Shown one piece after another: positions 49,430 to 57,300 of a DNA stretch of 64,000 nt. Numbering within the stretch: position 1 is the first letter of the stretch; each line of letters begins with the position of its first letter. The DNA is taken from positions 124,001 to 188,000 of the forward strand of contig JADKHE010000003.1 in assembly GCA_016721925.1 (NCBI GenBank), written 5' to 3'. This DNA comes from Candidatus Skiveiella danica. GTDB taxonomy: Bacteria > Pseudomonadota > Gammaproteobacteria > Burkholderiales > Burkholderiaceae_C. The notes beneath the pieces were generated by a model. The model was not told the origin of the DNA, ran no database searches, and saw only the letters and a list, made by a program, of their open reading frames with translations. The translations under genes and the position numbers were made by a program.

Positions 49430-50800
49430 TCAGGCGGGTTCGGGCACGCTGGGCAGGCCCGACAGGGCCATGGCCAGTTCCTTCTCGTCGTACTGCTCGT
49501 CCTTCAGCTCGCCGGCAAAGTACTTCTGGTAGGCCGTCATGTCGAAGTGGCCGTGGCCGCAGAGGTTGAACAGGATGGTCTCGCTCTTGCCTTCGCGCTT
49601 GCAGCGCAGGGCTTCCTCGATGGCGCCCTTGACGGCGTGGTTGGCTTCCGGCGCGGGCACGATGCCTTCGGCACGGGCAAACAGCACGCCCGCTTCAAAG
49701 CACTGGCCCTGGGTGTAGGCGGTGGCTTCCAGCAGGTTCAGCTCTTTCAGGTGCGACACCAGCGGCGCCATGCCGTGGTAACGCAGGCCGCCGGCGTGGA
49801 AGCCCGGCGGCGTGAAGGTGCTGCCCAGCGTGTGCATCTTGGTCAGCGGCGTCATGTGGCCGGTGTCGCCGAAGTCGTAGGCGTACTTGCCGCGGGTGAG
49901 CGACGGGCAGGCCGCCGGCTCCACCGCCACGATGCGTGGCTTGGGGCCGCCGCGCAGGCCATGGCCAATGAACGGGAAGGCAATGCCGGCAAAGTTGGAG
50001 CCGCCGCCGGTGCAGCCCACCACCACGTCGGGCCACACGTCGGCCATCTGCATCTGTTCCATGGCTTCCAGGCCGATGATGGTCTGGTGCATCAGCACGT
50101 GGTTCAGCACCGAGCCCAGCGCGTACTTGGTGTCTTCGCGCTGCACGGCCAGCTCCACCGCCTCCGAGATGGCAATGCCCAAGCTGCCCGGATGGTCCGG
50201 CCGCTGGGCCAGCACGCTGCGGCCGTAGACGGTTTCGGTGGAGGGCGACGGCAGGCAGCGCGCGCCGTAGGTTTCCATGACGGCACGCCGGTACGGCTTC
50301 TGGTCGTAGGACACGCGCACCTGGAAAATCAGCACCTCCAGCCCGAAGACGTTGCCGGCAAAGGCCAGCGAGGTGCCCCACTGCCCGGCGCCCGTCTCGG
50401 TGGTCAGGCGCTTGACACCGGCCGCGGCGTTGTAAAAGGCCTGCGGCACCGCGGTGTTGGGCTTGTGGCTGCCGGCGGGGCTGACGCCTTCGTATTTGTA
50501 GAAGATCTTGGCGGGCGTGCCCAAGGCCTTTTCAAGACGGTGCGCGCGGTAGAGCGGCGCGGGGCGCCAGAGCTTGTAGATGTCACGCACGGGCTCAGGG
50601 ATTTCAATCTCGCGCTCGGTGCTGACCTCCTGCAGGATCAGCTCCATCGGGAACAGCGGAGCCAGATCGGCCGGCCCGATCGGCTGCAGCGTGCCGGGGT
50701 GCAGCACCGCCGGCAGGGGCTTGGGCAGGTCGGCCTGGATGTTGTACCAGAACTTGGGCATCTGGCTTTCGTTCAGCAGGTACTTGGTTTGCATGCTCAT
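49430..50800 (-). CDS. trpB2: TrpB2-type tryptophan synthase beta chain-like protein
   Basis: PLP enzyme of the TrpB2 group, which is longer than TrpB1 and usually lacks a partner TrpA. The 456 residues include RPAPLYRAHRLEKALGTPAK, the PLP-lysine motif EGVSPAGSHKPNT, GAGQWGTSLAFAGN, and the phosphate loop GCTGGGSNFAGIAFP. The ATG at 50800 has GGAGA eight bases ahead. It is not in a trp operon. It converges on serB, whose product serine is a substrate of this enzyme class, and lies next to nsrR. A role in scavenging indole or in serine/threonine deamination is possible but not shown. Confidence 0.9.
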   Translation of the reverse strand: MSMQTKYLLNESQMPKFWYNIQADLPKPLPAVLHPGTLQPIGPADLAPLFPMELILQEVSTEREIEIPEPVRDIYKLWRPAPLYRAHRLEKALGTPAKIFYKYEGVSPAGSHKPNTAVPQAFYNAAAGVKRLTTETGAGQWGTSLAFAGNVFGLEVLIFQVRVSYDQKPYRRAVMETYGARCLPSPSTETVYGRSVLAQRPDHPGSLGIAISEAVELAVQREDTKYALGSVLNHVLMHQTIIGLEAMEQMQMADVWPDVVVGCTGGGSNFAGIAFPFIGHGLRGGPKPRIVAVEPAACPSLTRGKYAYDFGDTGHMTPLTKMHTLGSTFTPPGFHAGGLRYHGMAPLVSHLKELNLLEATAYTQGQCFEAGVLFARAEGIVPAPEANHAVKGAIEEALRCKREGKSETILFNLCGHGHFDMTAYQKYFAGELKDEQYDEKELAMALSGLPSVPEPA

Positions 50801-50931
50801 GGACGCTTCTCCTGGGTTGATGACGGTGGGCGCGGCGGCGCGAAGGGCCGACAGGCGCTGGACGCAGCAAGTATCCACCCGTTTGGGACCGCCACCGGCC
50901 CGGCACGACCCGGGGATTTCCCGAAGGCCGC

Positions 50932-51417
50932 TCAGCCAGGCGGCAGGGCCGGCGGCAGACCCGGCGAACGCGCGAGCGGGCGCTTCAGCGGGTGCAGTGT
51001 CTGCGCGTCCTGGGTGGCCACCAGGTCCGCCAGGGTGGCGCCATCGAGCACCTGCAGATAGGCCTGGAGCGCGGCATCAAGCACGCCCTTGAGGCGGCAA
51101 TGGCCGTCCAAGCGGCACTGGTTGCTCGCCCCGTCGAAGCATTCCACCATCGTGAAGTCGCTTTCGCTCAGGCGCACCACCTCCCCCACCACGATCTCAC
51201 CGGCCGGCTTGAGCAGCCGCAGCCCGCCGCCGCGACCCCGGGTCGTCCCGAGCAGGCCGTGGGCTGCGAGCTCTACCACCACCTTGGTCAGGTGGCTGCG
51301 CGAGATGCCGTGCGCCTGGGCGATCTCGCTGATCGTGACCGGGTTGGCGCGCCCCTCGCTGGCGGCGCAATACATCAGGACGCGCAAGCTGTAGTCGGTC
51401 CATTGGGTCAGGCGCAT
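50932..51417 (-). CDS. nsrR: Rrf2-family nitric-oxide-sensing repressor NsrR
   Basis: Iron-sulfur transcription regulator of 161 residues that represses NO-detoxification genes until its cluster is nitrosylated. A winged-helix N-terminus (MRLTQWTDYSLRVLMYCAAS) with recognition region ISRSHLTKVVVELA is followed by three cluster Cys at about 93, 101 and 107 (CFDGASNQCRLDGHC), the NsrR spacing. It diverges from ytfE, its classical target. Confidence 0.92.
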   Translation of the reverse strand: MRLTQWTDYSLRVLMYCAASEGRANPVTISEIAQAHGISRSHLTKVVVELAAHGLLGTTRGRGGGLRLLKPAGEIVVGEVVRLSESDFTMVECFDGASNQCRLDGHCRLKGVLDAALQAYLQVLDGATLADLVATQDAQTLHPLKRPLARSPGLPPALPPG

Positions 51418-51482
51418 GGTGGGCAGGATCTCCGGTCAGTGGCAGCGTCGGCATTGGTATGACCCGACCGCGCACAGGGTTA

Positions 51483-51537
51483 AAGATTCACACGGAATGC
51501 ATTTTATAGAACAATATATGCATCTTAAATGAATCTT
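51483..51537. promoter_or_regulatory. Candidate NsrR operator between nsrR and ytfE
   Basis: This AT-rich patch in a GC-rich genome carries several copies of an AAGATNCAT half-site in both orientations. AAGATTCA lies at 51483-51490, AATGCATTTT at 51496-51505, and ATATGCATCTT at 51516-51526 (reverse AAGATGCATAT); the reverse of AAGATTCATTT ends at 51537. NsrR operators in other bacteria are built of AAGATGCATTT-like half-sites. Spacing differs from the enteric 11-5-11 form, so exact pairs are not certain. Confidence 0.6.
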
Positions 51538-51552
51538 AAAGAAAGCCATGCC

Positions 51553-52296
51553 ATGAACGCACGAATCGAGACCCCGGTCATTGAAGTCCCCTCCGCGCTG
51601 GCGGACCAGCCCATTGGCCAGATCGCGGTTGCCCTGCCGGGCGCCACGGCGATCTTCCGTCGTCTGAAGCTGGACTTCTGTTGCGGCGGCCAGATCAGCC
51701 TGCGCCAGGCTGCGCTGGACAAGCAGATCGACCTGAGCACGCTGGTCCAGGAGCTGGCCGCGTTGGACCGCAGCGACGATGCGCCGCCCGCCGGCACTTC
51801 CCCCGAACTGATCGACCACATCCTGGAGCGTTACCACGCCGTGCACCGCGAGCAACTGCCCGAACTGATCCGCATGGCGCGCCGTGTCGAAGCCGTGCAT
51901 CGTGACCACCCGGCCGTGCCCACCGGATTGGCGGACTTGCTGGAGCAGGCCCAGGAAGAACTGCTGGACCACATGGAAAAGGAAGAACAGATCATCTTCC
52001 CCAACCTGAGCGCCGGCGGCACCGCGATGATTGCCTATCCCATCGGCATCATGCGCCAGGAGCACACCAGCCACGGCGAAATGCTGGAGCACCTGATGGG
52101 GATGACCCAGGACGCCACCCCGCCGGACGGCGCCTGCAACACCTGGCGCGCGCTGTACGCCGGCATCGCCCAGCTGCACGACGACCTGATCAACCACATC
52201 CACCTGGAAAACAACGTGCTGTTCCCCCGCTTTGAACCCCAGCCCATGGCCCAGGCCGGGTGTGGTTCGGGCAGCGGTTGCGGGTGCGCGGGCTGA
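51553..52296 (+). CDS. ytfE: Di-iron repair protein YtfE (RIC/ScdA/DnrN)
   Basis: Repairs iron-sulfur clusters damaged by nitric oxide, or releases NO. The 247-residue protein has the N-terminal ScdA_N domain with LKLDFCCGG (Cys at 43 and 44), followed by a hemerythrin-like four-helix domain with His-rich HEREQL-type and HLENNVLFPR segments. It ends with an unusual Gly/Cys tail CGSGSGCGCAG. The start is ATG 51553; an in-frame ATG at 51529 lies in the operator-like region and is rejected. It diverges from nsrR, forming a typical NO-stress pair. Confidence 0.93.
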   Translation: MNARIETPVIEVPSALADQPIGQIAVALPGATAIFRRLKLDFCCGGQISLRQAALDKQIDLSTLVQELAALDRSDDAPPAGTSPELIDHILERYHAVHREQLPELIRMARRVEAVHRDHPAVPTGLADLLEQAQEELLDHMEKEEQIIFPNLSAGGTAMIAYPIGIMRQEHTSHGEMLEHLMGMTQDATPPDGACNTWRALYAGIAQLHDDLINHIHLENNVLFPRFEPQPMAQAGCGSGSGCGCAG

Positions 52297-52316
52297 GCTC
52301 GAGACACGCCGCGCGC

Positions 52317-52350
52317 AAAAAAAAGGCCGCCCGTCAAGAGCGGCCTTTTT
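52317..52350. terminator. Bidirectional terminator between ytfE and the nitronate monooxygenase gene
   Basis: A strong stem AAAAAGGCCGC/GCGGCCTTTTT with a 9-base loop lies between converging genes and has T runs on both strands. Confidence 0.9.
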
Positions 52351-52377
52351 GCCGGGACCGATCTCGTTGGCGCCGGG

Positions 52378-53352
52378 TCAGTACGGCATCGCCAGCAGGC
52401 GCTCGCGCGCCTCGCGGTACTCGCGCTTGAAGCGGGCGACCATGTCCGCGGTGCTCACCACCTCGGTGATCGCGCCGATGCCCTGGCCGCAGCCCCAGAT
52501 GTCTTTCCAGGCTTTGGCCGTCTTGCCGCCCTCGCCGGTGGAGAAATTCATCTTGCTCGGGTCGCTCACCGGCAGGTTGTCCGGGTCCATGCCGGCATTG
52601 CGGATGCTGCCCTTGAGGTAGTTGCCGTGGATGCCGGTGTAGAAGTTGGAGTAGACGATGTCGTCGGAGTCGCTCTCGGTGATCATCTTCTTGTAGCCCT
52701 CGACCGCGCGCGCCTCGTGCGTCGCGATGAAGGCCGAGCCGATGTACGCGAAGTCCGCACCCATGGCCTGTGCGGCCAGGATGGCGCCGCCGCTGGCGAT
52801 CGAGCCCGACAGCGCCAGCGGGCCGTCGAACCACTGGCGCACCTCCTGCACCATGGCAAACGGGCTCTTCACGCTGGCATGGCCGCCCGCCCCTGCTGCC
52901 ACCACGATCAGGCCGTCGGCGCCTTTCTCGATGGCCTTGTGGGCAAACACGTTGTTGATGACGTCGTGCAGCACCACGCCACCCCAGCCTTGCACCGCGC
53001 GGTTCACGTCCTCGCGCGCGCCCAGGCTGGTGATGACGATCGGCACCTTGTACTTGGCGCACAGGGCCATGTCCTGCTCCAGCCGGTCGTTGCTCTTGTG
53101 CACGATCTGGTTGATGGCAAACGGGGCCGAGGGTGCCTGCGGATGCGCCGCGTCGTACGCAGCCAGCGTCTCGGTAATCTCGGCCAGCCAGTCGTCGAGC
53201 TGGGCCGCGGGCCGGGCATTGAGCGCGGGCATCGACCCCACCACGCCGGCCTTGCATTGCTCGATCACCATTTGCGGGTTGCTGATGATGAACAGGGGCG
53301 ACCCGATGACCGGAAACGGCAGGCGGTTCAAAGGCGGTGGCAGATGGGACAT
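52378..53352 (-). CDS. Nitronate monooxygenase (2-nitropropane dioxygenase family)
   Basis: FMN-dependent TIM-barrel enzyme that oxidises alkyl nitronates; homologues are also annotated enoyl-ACP reductase II. The 324 residues show IGSPLFIISNPQMVIEQCKA near the N-terminus, VPIVITSLGAREDV, GLIVVAAGAGGHAS with an expected active-site His, and FAYIGSAFIATHEA near the flavin phosphate site. Its location next to the NO-response pair is suggestive but may be chance. Confidence 0.88.
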   Translation of the reverse strand: MSHLPPPLNRLPFPVIGSPLFIISNPQMVIEQCKAGVVGSMPALNARPAAQLDDWLAEITETLAAYDAAHPQAPSAPFAINQIVHKSNDRLEQDMALCAKYKVPIVITSLGAREDVNRAVQGWGGVVLHDVINNVFAHKAIEKGADGLIVVAAGAGGHASVKSPFAMVQEVRQWFDGPLALSGSIASGGAILAAQAMGADFAYIGSAFIATHEARAVEGYKKMITESDSDDIVYSNFYTGIHGNYLKGSIRNAGMDPDNLPVSDPSKMNFSTGEGGKTAKAWKDIWGCGQGIGAITEVVSTADMVARFKREYREARERLLAMPY

Positions 53353-53368
53353 GGCAGGCGTCTGGGAA

Positions 53369-53431
53369 AGAAAATATGAATGAAAAACAGGCTATCCCAG
53401 CGTCAACTGGTCATAGCCTGCTATTGAAAGA
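53369..53431 (-). repeat. Interspersed repeat copy I
   Basis: The minus strand reads TTTCAATAGCAGGCTATGACC, AGTTGACGCTGGGATAGCC and TTCATATTTTC. It lies between the acyl-CoA dehydrogenase gene and the nitronate monooxygenase gene, 18 bases after the former's stop, and fills the gap. Confidence 0.82.
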
Positions 53432-53448
53432 TGATCTTTCGGACGGTC

Positions 53449-55239
53449 TTAGAACGCTTCCAGCGCCAGGGCGGTCACGCTGTCCGCCCCGTCCACCACG
53501 CTGTCGCGCTGGCCCGGCACGCGACTGAGGATGTGGTCGGCGTAAAAACGGGCCGTGGCAATCTTGGCCTTCATGAAATCCACGTCCTTGCCCTCGGCGA
53601 TCTGTTCCTGGGCAATCAGCAGGGCACGCCCCAGTTGCCAGCCCGCCACCAGGTTCCCCGCCAACAGCAGATAGGTCACGCTGCCCGCGTACACCGCATT
53701 GGGGCTGGCCTTGCTGTTGCCGGCGACGAAATCCACGACGTCAAGGAAGGCCCGGCGCGCCGCGCGCAGCCGCTTGGCCACGGCTTCGGCGTCGCCACTG
53801 CCATTGCGCATCAGTTCGGCCTCGGTCGCCTCGATCTGTGACGCGATCGCCTTGGCGGTCTGCCCGCCATCGCGCGCCGTCTTGCGGCCCACCAGATCGT
53901 TGGCCTGGATCGCCGTCGTGCCTTCGTAGATGGTCAGGATCTTGGCGTCGCGGTAGTACTGCGCAGCGCCCGTTTCCTCGATGAAGCCCATGCCGCCGTG
54001 CACCTGCACGCCGAGCGAGGTCACTTCCAGGCTCATCTCGGTGCTGTAGCCCTTGATCAGCGGCACCATGAATTCATAGAAGGTCGCGTTCTGCTTGCGC
54101 ACCTCGGCGTCCGGATGGTGGTGCGCCGCGTCGAAAGCCGCGGCCGCCACGCTGGCCATGGCCCGGCAGCCTTCGGTGAAGGCGCGCATGGTCATGAGCA
54201 TGCGCCGCACGTCCGGGTGGTGAATGATGGGCGCGCTGGTGTTCATCGAGCCGTCGACCGGGCGGCTCTGCACGCGGTCCTTGGCGTAGTTGACGGCCTT
54301 CTGGTAGGCGCGCCCGGCCACCGCAATGCCCTGCACGCCCACGCCATAGCGGGCTGCGTTCATCATGATGAACATGTATTCGAGGCCGCGGTTCTCCTGG
54401 CCCACCAGATAGCCCACGGCACCGCCGTGGTCGCCGAACTGCAGCACGGCGGTGGGCGAGGCCTTGATGCCCATCTTGTGCTCGATGCTCACGCAGTGCA
54501 CGTCGTTGCGACCACCCAGGCTGCCATCGCCCTTGACCATGAACTTGGGCACGACGAACAGCGAGATGCCTTTCACGCCCTCGGGTGCGCCGACGACCCG
54601 GGCCAGCACCAGATGGACGATGTTTTCGGCCATGTCGTGCTCACCGTAGGTGATGAAGATCTTGGTGCCGAACACCTTGTACGTGCCGTCAGGCTGGGGC
54701 TCGGCGCGGGTGCGCACGGCGGCCAGGTCGCTGCCGGCCTGCGGCTCGGTCAGGTTCATGGTGCCCGTCCAGTGCCCGGAGATCAGCTTTTCCAGGTAGA
54801 TGGCCTTGAGATCGTCGCTTCCGGCGGTCAACAGGGCCTCGATGGCCCCGTCGGTCAGCAGCGGGCACAGGGCAAAGCTCATGTTGGCCGCCTGCAGGAT
54901 CTCTCCGCACGCCGCGCCGATGATCTTCGGCAGGCCCTGGCCGCCGAATTCCGCCGGATGCTGAAGACCCTGCCAGCCGCCTTCGGTGTACTGGCGGTAG
55001 GCCTCCTTGAAGCCTGGCGTGGTCGTGACCTTGCCGTCATGGAAGGACGAAGGGTACTTGTCGCCCTCCCAGTTCAGCGGCGCGATCACGCTCTCGTTGA
55101 GCTTGGCGCACTCCTCCAGCACGGCCTGGGCCGTTTCGAGCCCGGCGTCCTCGAATCCGGGGATCTGCGCGATCTGGTCGATGCGTGCCAGATGCTCGAT
55201 GTTGAACAGCATGTCCTTGACGGGTGCGATGTAGCTCAT
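53449..55239 (-). CDS. Acyl-CoA dehydrogenase, DmdC/FadE5-like long form
   Basis: FAD enzyme of 596 residues that oxidises acyl-CoA and gives electrons to EtfBA. It has an N-terminal extension (MSYIAPVKDMLFNIEHLARI) typical of the large class that includes 3-methylmercaptopropionyl-CoA dehydrogenase. LTEPQAGSDLAAVRTRA, the FAD/substrate loop VHGGMGFIEETGAAQYYRD, and IYEGTTAIQANDLVGRK with the usual catalytic Glu follow. The C-terminal domain resembles the DUF1974-type extension. The substrate cannot be assigned. It lies downstream of etfB-etfA on the same strand. Confidence 0.92.
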   Translation of the reverse strand: MSYIAPVKDMLFNIEHLARIDQIAQIPGFEDAGLETAQAVLEECAKLNESVIAPLNWEGDKYPSSFHDGKVTTTPGFKEAYRQYTEGGWQGLQHPAEFGGQGLPKIIGAACGEILQAANMSFALCPLLTDGAIEALLTAGSDDLKAIYLEKLISGHWTGTMNLTEPQAGSDLAAVRTRAEPQPDGTYKVFGTKIFITYGEHDMAENIVHLVLARVVGAPEGVKGISLFVVPKFMVKGDGSLGGRNDVHCVSIEHKMGIKASPTAVLQFGDHGGAVGYLVGQENRGLEYMFIMMNAARYGVGVQGIAVAGRAYQKAVNYAKDRVQSRPVDGSMNTSAPIIHHPDVRRMLMTMRAFTEGCRAMASVAAAAFDAAHHHPDAEVRKQNATFYEFMVPLIKGYSTEMSLEVTSLGVQVHGGMGFIEETGAAQYYRDAKILTIYEGTTAIQANDLVGRKTARDGGQTAKAIASQIEATEAELMRNGSGDAEAVAKRLRAARRAFLDVVDFVAGNSKASPNAVYAGSVTYLLLAGNLVAGWQLGRALLIAQEQIAEGKDVDFMKAKIATARFYADHILSRVPGQRDSVVDGADSVTALALEAF

Positions 55240-55272
55240 GGTGTCTCCTGGGAAATTCGGTATCCAAATACG

Positions 55273-55300
55273 AAAATGGCATCGCGAACGATGCCATTTT
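55273..55300 (-). terminator. Hairpin between etfA and the acyl-CoA dehydrogenase gene
   Basis: A perfect 12-bp inverted repeat AAAATGGCATCG/CGATGCCATTTT with loop CGAA (TTCG on the transcribed strand, a stable tetraloop) lies 14 bases after the etfA stop. The T run is only four bases, so it may reduce rather than stop readthrough to the dehydrogenase gene. Its outer sequence is like the 3' end of the interspersed repeats. Confidence 0.6.
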
Positions 55301-55314
55301 CAGCGCGACCGGTG

Positions 55315-56247
55315 TCAGATCGCTTTGACCAGTTCCGGCACGGCCACGAACAGGTCGGCCTCCAGGCCGTAGTCGGCGACGGAGAAGATCGGCGCTTCGG
55401 GGTCCTTGTTGATCGCCACGATCACCTTCGAATCCTTCATGCCGGCCAGATGCTGGATGGCGCCCGAGATGCCGGCGGCGATGTACAGCTGCGGCGCCAC
55501 GATCTTGCCGGTCTGGCCGACCTGCAGGTCGTTGGCGGCGTAGCCCGCGTCCACCGCGGCGCGGCTGGCGCCGATGGCCGCGCCCAGCTTGTCGGCCAGC
55601 GGCGTCATGACTTCGTTGAACTTCTCGGCGCTGCCCAGCGCGCGGCCACCCGAGACGATGATCTTGGCGGCGGTCAGGTCGGGGCGGTCGTTCTTGGCAA
55701 TCTCGCTGCCCAGGAACGAGCTCTTGCCGCTGTCGGCCGCACCGGCGACGGTTTCCACGGCCGCACTGCCGCCCGTGGCGGCTGCTGGGTCGAAACCGGT
55801 CGTGCGCACGGTGATGACCTTGGTGGCATCCGCGCTTTGCACGATGGCCATCGCGTTGCCGGCATAGATCGGGCGCTCGAAGGTGTCGGCGGCTTCAACC
55901 TTGGTGATGTCGCTGATCTGCGCGACGTCCAGCTTGGCGGCCACGCGCGGCGCCACGTTCTTGCCACCCGCAGTGGCGGGGAACAGGATGTGCGAATAGG
56001 CACCGGCAATCGCCAGCACCTGGGCGGCGACGTTTTCCGCCAGCCCATGCGCGAACTGCGCGCCGTCGGCGTGGATGACCTTGCTCACACCGGCGATCTG
56101 CGCCGCCTGCGCGGCGGCCGCGCCGGCATTGGCGCCGGCGACCAGCACGTGGACGTCACCGCCACAGGCCAGGGCCGCGGTCACGGTATTGAGGGTGGCG
56201 CCCTTGATCGAGGTGTTGTCGTGTTCGGCAATAACGAGGGATGTCAT
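55315..56247 (-). CDS. etfA: Electron transfer flavoprotein, alpha subunit
   Basis: FAD-binding subunit that accepts electrons from acyl-CoA dehydrogenases and passes them to ETF-quinone oxidoreductase. The 310 residues begin SLVIAEHDNTSIKGATLNTV. The C-terminal FAD domain has IIVSGGRALGSAEKFNEVMT, AAVDAGYAANDLQVGQTGK, IVAPQLYIAAGISGAIQHLA and MKDSKVIVAINKDPEAPIF. It follows etfB by 29 bp; the order etfB-etfA is typical. Confidence 0.97.
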   Translation of the reverse strand: MTSLVIAEHDNTSIKGATLNTVTAALACGGDVHVLVAGANAGAAAAQAAQIAGVSKVIHADGAQFAHGLAENVAAQVLAIAGAYSHILFPATAGGKNVAPRVAAKLDVAQISDITKVEAADTFERPIYAGNAMAIVQSADATKVITVRTTGFDPAAATGGSAAVETVAGAADSGKSSFLGSEIAKNDRPDLTAAKIIVSGGRALGSAEKFNEVMTPLADKLGAAIGASRAAVDAGYAANDLQVGQTGKIVAPQLYIAAGISGAIQHLAGMKDSKVIVAINKDPEAPIFSVADYGLEADLFVAVPELVKAI

Positions 56248-56276
56248 GTGGGTTTCTCCTTGTCTTTGTTGTTGTT

Positions 56277-57026
56277 TCAGATGACCTTGGCTTCGTTCTT
56301 CAGCTTGTCCACCAAGGTGGCGACATCCGGCACCTTGATGCCGGCGCCGCGCTTGGGCGGCTCGGACACCTTGAGCGTCTTCAGGCGTGGCGCGACGTCG
56401 ACGCCCAGATCGGCCGGTGTGACCGTGTCGAGTTGCTTCTTCTTCGCCTTCATGATGTTGGGCAGGGTGACATAGCGTGGCTCGTTCAGGCGCAGGTCGG
56501 CTGTGATGACGGCCGGCAGGCTCATGGAGAGGGTTTCCAGGCCGCCGTCGATCTCGCGGGTGACCTTGACCACACCGCCTTCGACTTCGACCTTGCTGGC
56601 AAACGTGCCCTGGGGCAGGTCGGCCAGCGCGGCCAGCATCTGGCCGGTCTGGTTGCAGTCGTCATCGATGGCCTGCTTGCCCAGAATCACCAGACCCGGC
56701 TGCTCCTTGTCCACCAGCGCCTTGAGCAGCTTGGCCACGGCCAGCGGCTGCAATTCGACGTCGGTCTGCACCAGGATGGCGCGGTCGGCGCCGATGGCCA
56801 TGGCGGTGCGCAGCGTCTCCTGGCACTGGGCCACACCGCATGAGACGGCGATGACTTCCGTCGCCACGCCTTTTTCCTTCAGCCGAACCGCCTCTTCGAT
56901 CGCAATCTCATCGAAGGGGTTCATGCTCATCTTGACGTTGGCGATATCCACCCCCGTGTTGTCCGACTTCACCCGGACTTTGACGTTGTAGTCAACCACG
57001 CGTTTGACGGGGACAAGAACTTTCAT
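56277..57026 (-). CDS. etfB: Electron transfer flavoprotein, beta subunit
   Basis: AMP-binding partner of EtfA, 249 residues. The ATG at 57026 gives MKVLVPVKRVVDYNVKVRVK; the frame stays open far upstream but without family sequence. Motifs are MNPFDEIAIEEAVRLKEKGV, LVILGKQAIDDDCNQTGQML and the signature LPAVITADLRLNEPRYVTLP. It is the first gene of the etfBA-acyl-CoA dehydrogenase run and diverges from the TRAP transporter. Confidence 0.97.
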   Translation of the reverse strand: MKVLVPVKRVVDYNVKVRVKSDNTGVDIANVKMSMNPFDEIAIEEAVRLKEKGVATEVIAVSCGVAQCQETLRTAMAIGADRAILVQTDVELQPLAVAKLLKALVDKEQPGLVILGKQAIDDDCNQTGQMLAALADLPQGTFASKVEVEGGVVKVTREIDGGLETLSMSLPAVITADLRLNEPRYVTLPNIMKAKKKQLDTVTPADLGVDVAPRLKTLKVSEPPKRGAGIKVPDVATLVDKLKNEAKVI

Positions 57027-57126
57027 GAGTGTGTGCTCCAGATAGTGATGCTGAAAGAGGTGCAAGGTTGAACGCAAGACCGGCTGCGCGCGAACTGCGA
57101 CAGAAAATCGAACGATCGTGCTTTTT

Positions 57127-57132
57127 ATTATA
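57127..57132 (-). promoter_or_regulatory. Probable -10 box of etfB
   Basis: TATAAT on the minus strand, about 100 bases before the etfB ATG, in an AT-rich patch. No clear -35 box is seen at usual spacing. Confidence 0.5.
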
Positions 57133-57196
57133 GGCACGGGCAGCTGCAAGTTTAGACGCAGGCACCCAATCCTTCTGTCAACGGAACGACAAATGA

Positions 57197-57220
57197 TTAA
57201 CCGACCGCAAGGTTGGTTAA
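57197..57220. promoter_or_regulatory. Palindromic operator-like site between etfB and dctP
   Basis: TTAACCGACC, loop GCAA, then GGTTGGTTAA: ten-base arms with one mismatch, in the 274-bp gap of a divergent gene pair. This shape suits a dimeric regulator controlling either unit. No regulator gene is adjacent, so the factor is unknown. Confidence 0.5.
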
Positions 57221-57300
57221 TTCGGGTAAGTCTGGACATCGGCGGTCCATAGAGTCGATTACAGTCTGCAGCGCAACAAAACCGCCCCTGGAGTGCCCTG

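Noticed and set aside
51529..51552. Earlier ATG of ytfE
   Set aside because: It lies inside the NsrR-like operator and would put the ribosome site within it. The ATG at 51553 gives the normal N-terminus.
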